Below are positions 60,819-64,000 of a stretch of 64,000 bases of DNA, piece by piece. Position numbers and translations under genes: made by a program. Source of the DNA: Magnolia sinica (Eukaryota; Streptophyta; Magnoliopsida; Magnoliales; Magnoliaceae); contig NC_080591.1 in NCBI RefSeq assembly GCF_029962835.1, forward strand, positions 39,687,501 through 39,751,500, read 5' to 3'. Each line of letters starts with the position of its first letter. Within the stretch, counting starts at the first letter, position 1. The notes under the pieces are model-generated. The model was not told the origin of the DNA. It was given only the letters and a program-made list of their open reading frames with translations, and ran no database searches.

Positions 60819-61440
60819 TCATTCACTTTTGCCATTTTGCTGGGCGGCAACAAAGTTACGGATGACTTCCATGGTCAGTTGGTGAGCAGTCTTGTTCTGC
60901 AGCTTTGCAAGTTCTTCCATGGCTTCATATGTGTCTTTGTCCGCAAAAAACTTTAGATTAAATGATGCTGGTGCCTTTGCTAAGTCCTCACACTTCTCAA
61001 TTATCTCTTTCAGTTTGTTAAAGCCCTACATAGGACAGGAAGAAACTTAATTTATGCTTACTTTATTGGTATAGAACCATTCGAATTTTCTATTAGTTGC
61101 GTCAGGAATGATATGTAGATGAAAATGGGGTAAAACCTGTGGTAGTGTTCTTTTAAAAATGATTAGACATTTGCTAAATTTTAGATCCCAAAACCCATGA
61201 AATAATTCAAGTTGCAAGTATGGCTAGAAGAAATTCAAATGTTGTAAATAACATGACCCAAAAACAAACTTGGGTACTCACCAGGCGGGTTGTGAAATTG
61301 CTGAAAAATTCTCCCTGTTGGCGTTTGTGTCTCCAGTTGTATAAAAATGGCTCCAAAACCTTTTCTAGATCATTAATCTTCACCTTATTCATGAAACATT
61401 TTGCTAGTGAGGTTTGGTTAGGCGTTCCCCTGAGCCATAC
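60819..61440 (-). pseudogene. SIR: Captured 3' end of a sulfite reductase (ferredoxin) gene
   Basis: Two exons lie on the minus strand. 61440-61282 reads VWLRGTPNQTSLAKCFMNKV, then NDLEKVLEPFLYNWRHKRQQ, with a GTGAGT donor. 61025-60819 reads GFNKLKEIIEKCEDLAKAPA, then FNLKFFADKDTYEAMEELAK, LQNKTAHQLTMEVIRNF and VAAQQNGKSE, and ends in TGA. Both are open throughout and join in the normal SIR order (RL then GF), so this is the natural C-terminus of the plastid enzyme that reduces sulfite to sulfide. The siroheme and Fe-S cysteines lie upstream and are not included. Intron and splice sites are kept, so genomic DNA was captured. Confidence 0.92.
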
Positions 61441-62345
61441 CTATTTGAAACATGCAAAAGTACCCCATCATTCATCCTTCTAAAATAAGTCCTATTTTAA
61501 AGATTTGTAAGAGACATCCTGTAATGGATCTTTAGAAGGACATTTCAATGTTCCTGCTTGTTTGGGATTTTTCCCTATTTTTGGGGGCGGACAGACGTGT
61601 CGTGCTCAAATCACCATTCTGGCAACTACATGGTACCTATCCTTGTAAAAGAATATAACTCATCTATGATACATTTGTTTCTAGGGTTTTGATGTGCTGG
61701 CCCAAAACTCAGGTCCTTGGGCTAATCATGTGCTCCTCATGTGTAGACAAGAATAGATAGTTAAGAAAACTTGATTCATAGCACATTTGATGTATACATG
61801 TGTTCCACCAGATAGCAGGTCTGTTTTACAAATTCCAGGTTGGCATGGAAAACATGACTGTTTCTATGGTGGAGAATCATGAACTGTATAGTCGTATGCA
61901 TAGCGGTTAAATAACTGACCTATCATGGATATAACATGGCCTAACTATCATTTAACTGATAAAACAGACAAAGGGCCTCTATTTTAGAGAAAACCCAAGT
62001 CAAACCACTTAAAAATAAAAATAAAAAAATAAAATAAACCTCTGTTTTGCAGCCTTCTTTTGCAACAATCCAAAAACTAAAAAGACAAAAAAGCAAAAAA
62101 TCCAAATCAAAATGATTCTTTACCAACAAGTTATTTAAAAAATACATTTGAGGCCTTTGATTGCTAGCTAATTAGACAAAAAACTAAATTCAAACTATAA
62201 ATAAAAAATATTTAGGACTGCTACCTATGCAACACATAGATCCACTTCCAAGAAAAAGATCCAGACATGTTAGTAACAAACAACTATTCATCAATATCAT
62301 GTAATTGAAATGTTGCAAGCTCAGTGAATGATAAGAAATTCTTAC
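61441..62345. other. Interior of second CACTA element, no recognisable gene
   Basis: AT-rich DNA without family motifs on either strand. Confidence 0.6.
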
Positions 62346-62414
62346 TTGCACCCATATTGGTAATTACACAAACTCCTCTTTCCACAGCCAAAGGTAGGAG
62401 TAAAGACATCCAAT
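62346..62414 (-). pseudogene. Captured exon, probably of an AtuA/DUF1446-family gene
   Basis: A 69-bp exon with a TTTCAG acceptor and a GTAAG donor reads DWMSLLLPLAVERGVCVITN, then MGA. From memory this fits the N-terminal region of plant proteins with the DUF1446 domain (acyclic terpene utilisation AtuA-like). The exon is short, so the assignment is moderate. It lies on the same strand as the sulfite reductase piece, upstream in transcript sense. Confidence 0.5.
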
Positions 62415-63064
62415 CTGAAATTACACAAGCATTAGAAAGCGGGACTGAAGAAACCAAAGGACATTTTGTCAGAGTGAAGATCCCACATCTGTGGGCCCAC
62501 GTTGATGCATGTGTTTTATCCATGCCATACATCCAAATGGGGAAAATAAAAGATGTCTAAATGTTTAGATTTAAGAGTGAGGTGTGTAAAAATCAGATGC
62601 CAATATGATTCAATTAACAGACATATACAAGTTATAACAAAGGCAAACAGAAAATGATCAATGGAGACAACAAGCATATAGACCAAATTCAACATTTTGA
62701 AACTCATAATGGCAAAGAAAATTGAGCTTTAAAGGTTTAAATGGATATTGCCTCCCAATTGTCTCGAGTTCCTTCTTGCATTTCCCATTCAAATTGTCAA
62801 ATATTGTAATGAATAAATGGTTGACATGTCCAAGATCTACAGGTCCACGAATTGTTTCTCACCCATGCAAATATAAGTTATATAGCTACAAGATATTCAC
62901 TATAAGAAGCCTGGCCTATGCTCCACCCTAACATTACTTGAGCCAAGGTTTAGCTACGATCCAATTCAATTGGCATGCAGAATTCTCAAAAACTAAGTCA
63001 TGCATAAAAAAAAATAATAAAATAAAATCAAAGACAACCTGATAGGGCAAAGAACTCAAATTGC

Positions 63065-63178
63065 AAAGGCATGAAACAAAGATACCTCTAATTCAATCAT
63101 GTGCCGAAAGGCATGAAACAAAGATACCTATAATTCAATCATGTGCCCAAAGGCATGAAATAAAGATACCTCTAATTT
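63065..63178. repeat. Tandem repeat, unit about 44 bp
   Basis: Nearly three units of AAAGGCATGAAACAAAGATA with CCTCTAATTCAATCATGTGC, inside the second CACTA element. Confidence 0.85.
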
Positions 63179-63270
63179 CTTGTAATGGTTCGAAGCATGC
63201 TTGTGAGAGTAAGCAATGTCAGTAGAGATCCAAGAGTGCCTTTAAAAAGAAATTAAAACAAGAACTTCAC

Positions 63271-63351
63271 CTGTAGTGGCAACAGAACCAGAAAAACTGA
63301 TTTTTGTTACACCTTCAATGGAGACAACTGCAGATGTTGAAGTAGAAGAAC
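63271..63351 (-). pseudogene. Unassigned exon-like piece in the second CACTA element
   Basis: This 81-bp stretch has a TTTTGCAG acceptor and a GTGAAG donor and reads SSTSTSAVVSIEGVTKISFS. I do not recognise the gene. Its strand and form match the other captured exons. From 63352 to 64000 nothing else is recognisable. Confidence 0.4.
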
Positions 63352-64000
63352 CTGCAAAAGAATCACATAAAAAAATTGCACAATCACAACAACATGGGTA
63401 CATTCGGAAACCGAGTAGGCAATCCACTGCCAAGGCCATCAACCTCGAGAAGTAAACAAGTGGCTAAAGGAGTAGAATGGCAATAGACTATCAATTACAC
63501 AAGGAAGCCACTTTATACTAGTTTTTTCCACAAATAAGAAAAACAAAAAAACAAGAAAGATTCCACCATGATTACACAGAAAATTCAAAACAAGGTGAAC
63601 ATTTGAAATTGCGAGTTGGAGACTAATAAGATTCACAAAGGCCATATATCAACCAATTAAGGGGAAAAAATAATTGAAACTTCACAAATAGAAAATACCA
63701 GCGGACTTTCAGGGGCATAACCACAACAATGACATGTAAAGAAAAATGTCCAAAACATTAAAATGGCCTACGAAGGATAAGAACATATGGAATTACACCA
63801 GTAGCAGATTGCTACAGTGAATATCTACAAGAGAAACAATTACAAAAATTATTTACCTTTATGAGGAAATGAAAACCAATTTTCTCACTCTTGGCTTTCC
63901 CAAAAAAGGGGAGCTGTCAAATCAGAGGAAATCAGTCCTTTCCTCCATTGAATCCCATTTTCCACCAATCCAAACATCCACTAGGACTTGACAAGTTCTT

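Larger units (their letters stand above)
60125..64000. mobile_element. Second CACTA transposon with captured host gene fragments, right end outside window
   Basis: It begins CACTACCAGAAAAATTGGC right inside the Athila LTR; the three bases before it are TGT, half of the expected target duplication. The first 30 bases match the left end of the element at 4911 at about 27 positions, and the same GCTACGGAT subterminal motifs follow. No transposase is visible in the 3.9 kb seen. It carries the last two exons of sulfite reductase and two further exon-like pieces on the minus strand. Because it splits a rather young Athila LTR, it inserted recently compared with most of the window. Confidence 0.88.

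Overview
The window is gene-poor plant nuclear DNA made almost entirely of transposable elements. The clues are Ty3/gypsy clades limited to plants (Athila-type, chromoviruses of the CRM and Tekay kinds), a SIRE-like Ty1/copia element, CACTA transposons, and captured pieces of plant genes (chloroplast FTSHI5, sulfite reductase, PAPS1-type poly(A) polymerase). It suits an angiosperm with a large genome. A magnoliid is a weak guess from the style of the intergenic DNA. I see no complete host gene, no tRNA or rRNA gene and no CRISPR array.

Layout. 1-3187 holds pieces of Tekay-like retrotransposons, followed by LTR-derived AT-rich DNA to 4910. 4911-13595 is a complete-ended CACTA transposon (3-bp target duplication AAT). 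It carries exon-intron pieces of three unrelated host genes, all on the minus strand: FTSHI5, an HI0933-type flavoprotein and PAPS1. It also holds a Tourist-like MITE.

13735-36811 is a three-deep nest. An old Athila-type fragment (plus) was split in its integrase by a CRM-like chromovirus (plus, 15046-34328, target duplication GTTTG). That element was in turn split in its protease by a Tekay-type chromovirus (minus, 17821-29694, target duplication TGTGC). The Tekay element has an extra ORF between its primer-binding site and gag. The LTRs of the inner element are visibly more alike than those of the outer one, as the nesting requires.

36812-46526 is a SIRE-like copia element (minus) with its middle replaced by a Tekay-like LTR. 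46526-51147 holds two more LTR fragments. 51148-60124 is an Athila-type element (plus), the younger of the two in the window, whose 3' LTR is cut by a second CACTA transposon of the same family as the first. This one runs from 60125 past the end of the window and carries the last two exons of sulfite reductase plus other exon-like pieces.

The retroelements are broken fossils. The two gene-capturing CACTA elements are the most informative part: they share terminal and subterminal sequence, yet hold different host genes in the same strand sense, with splice sites kept.
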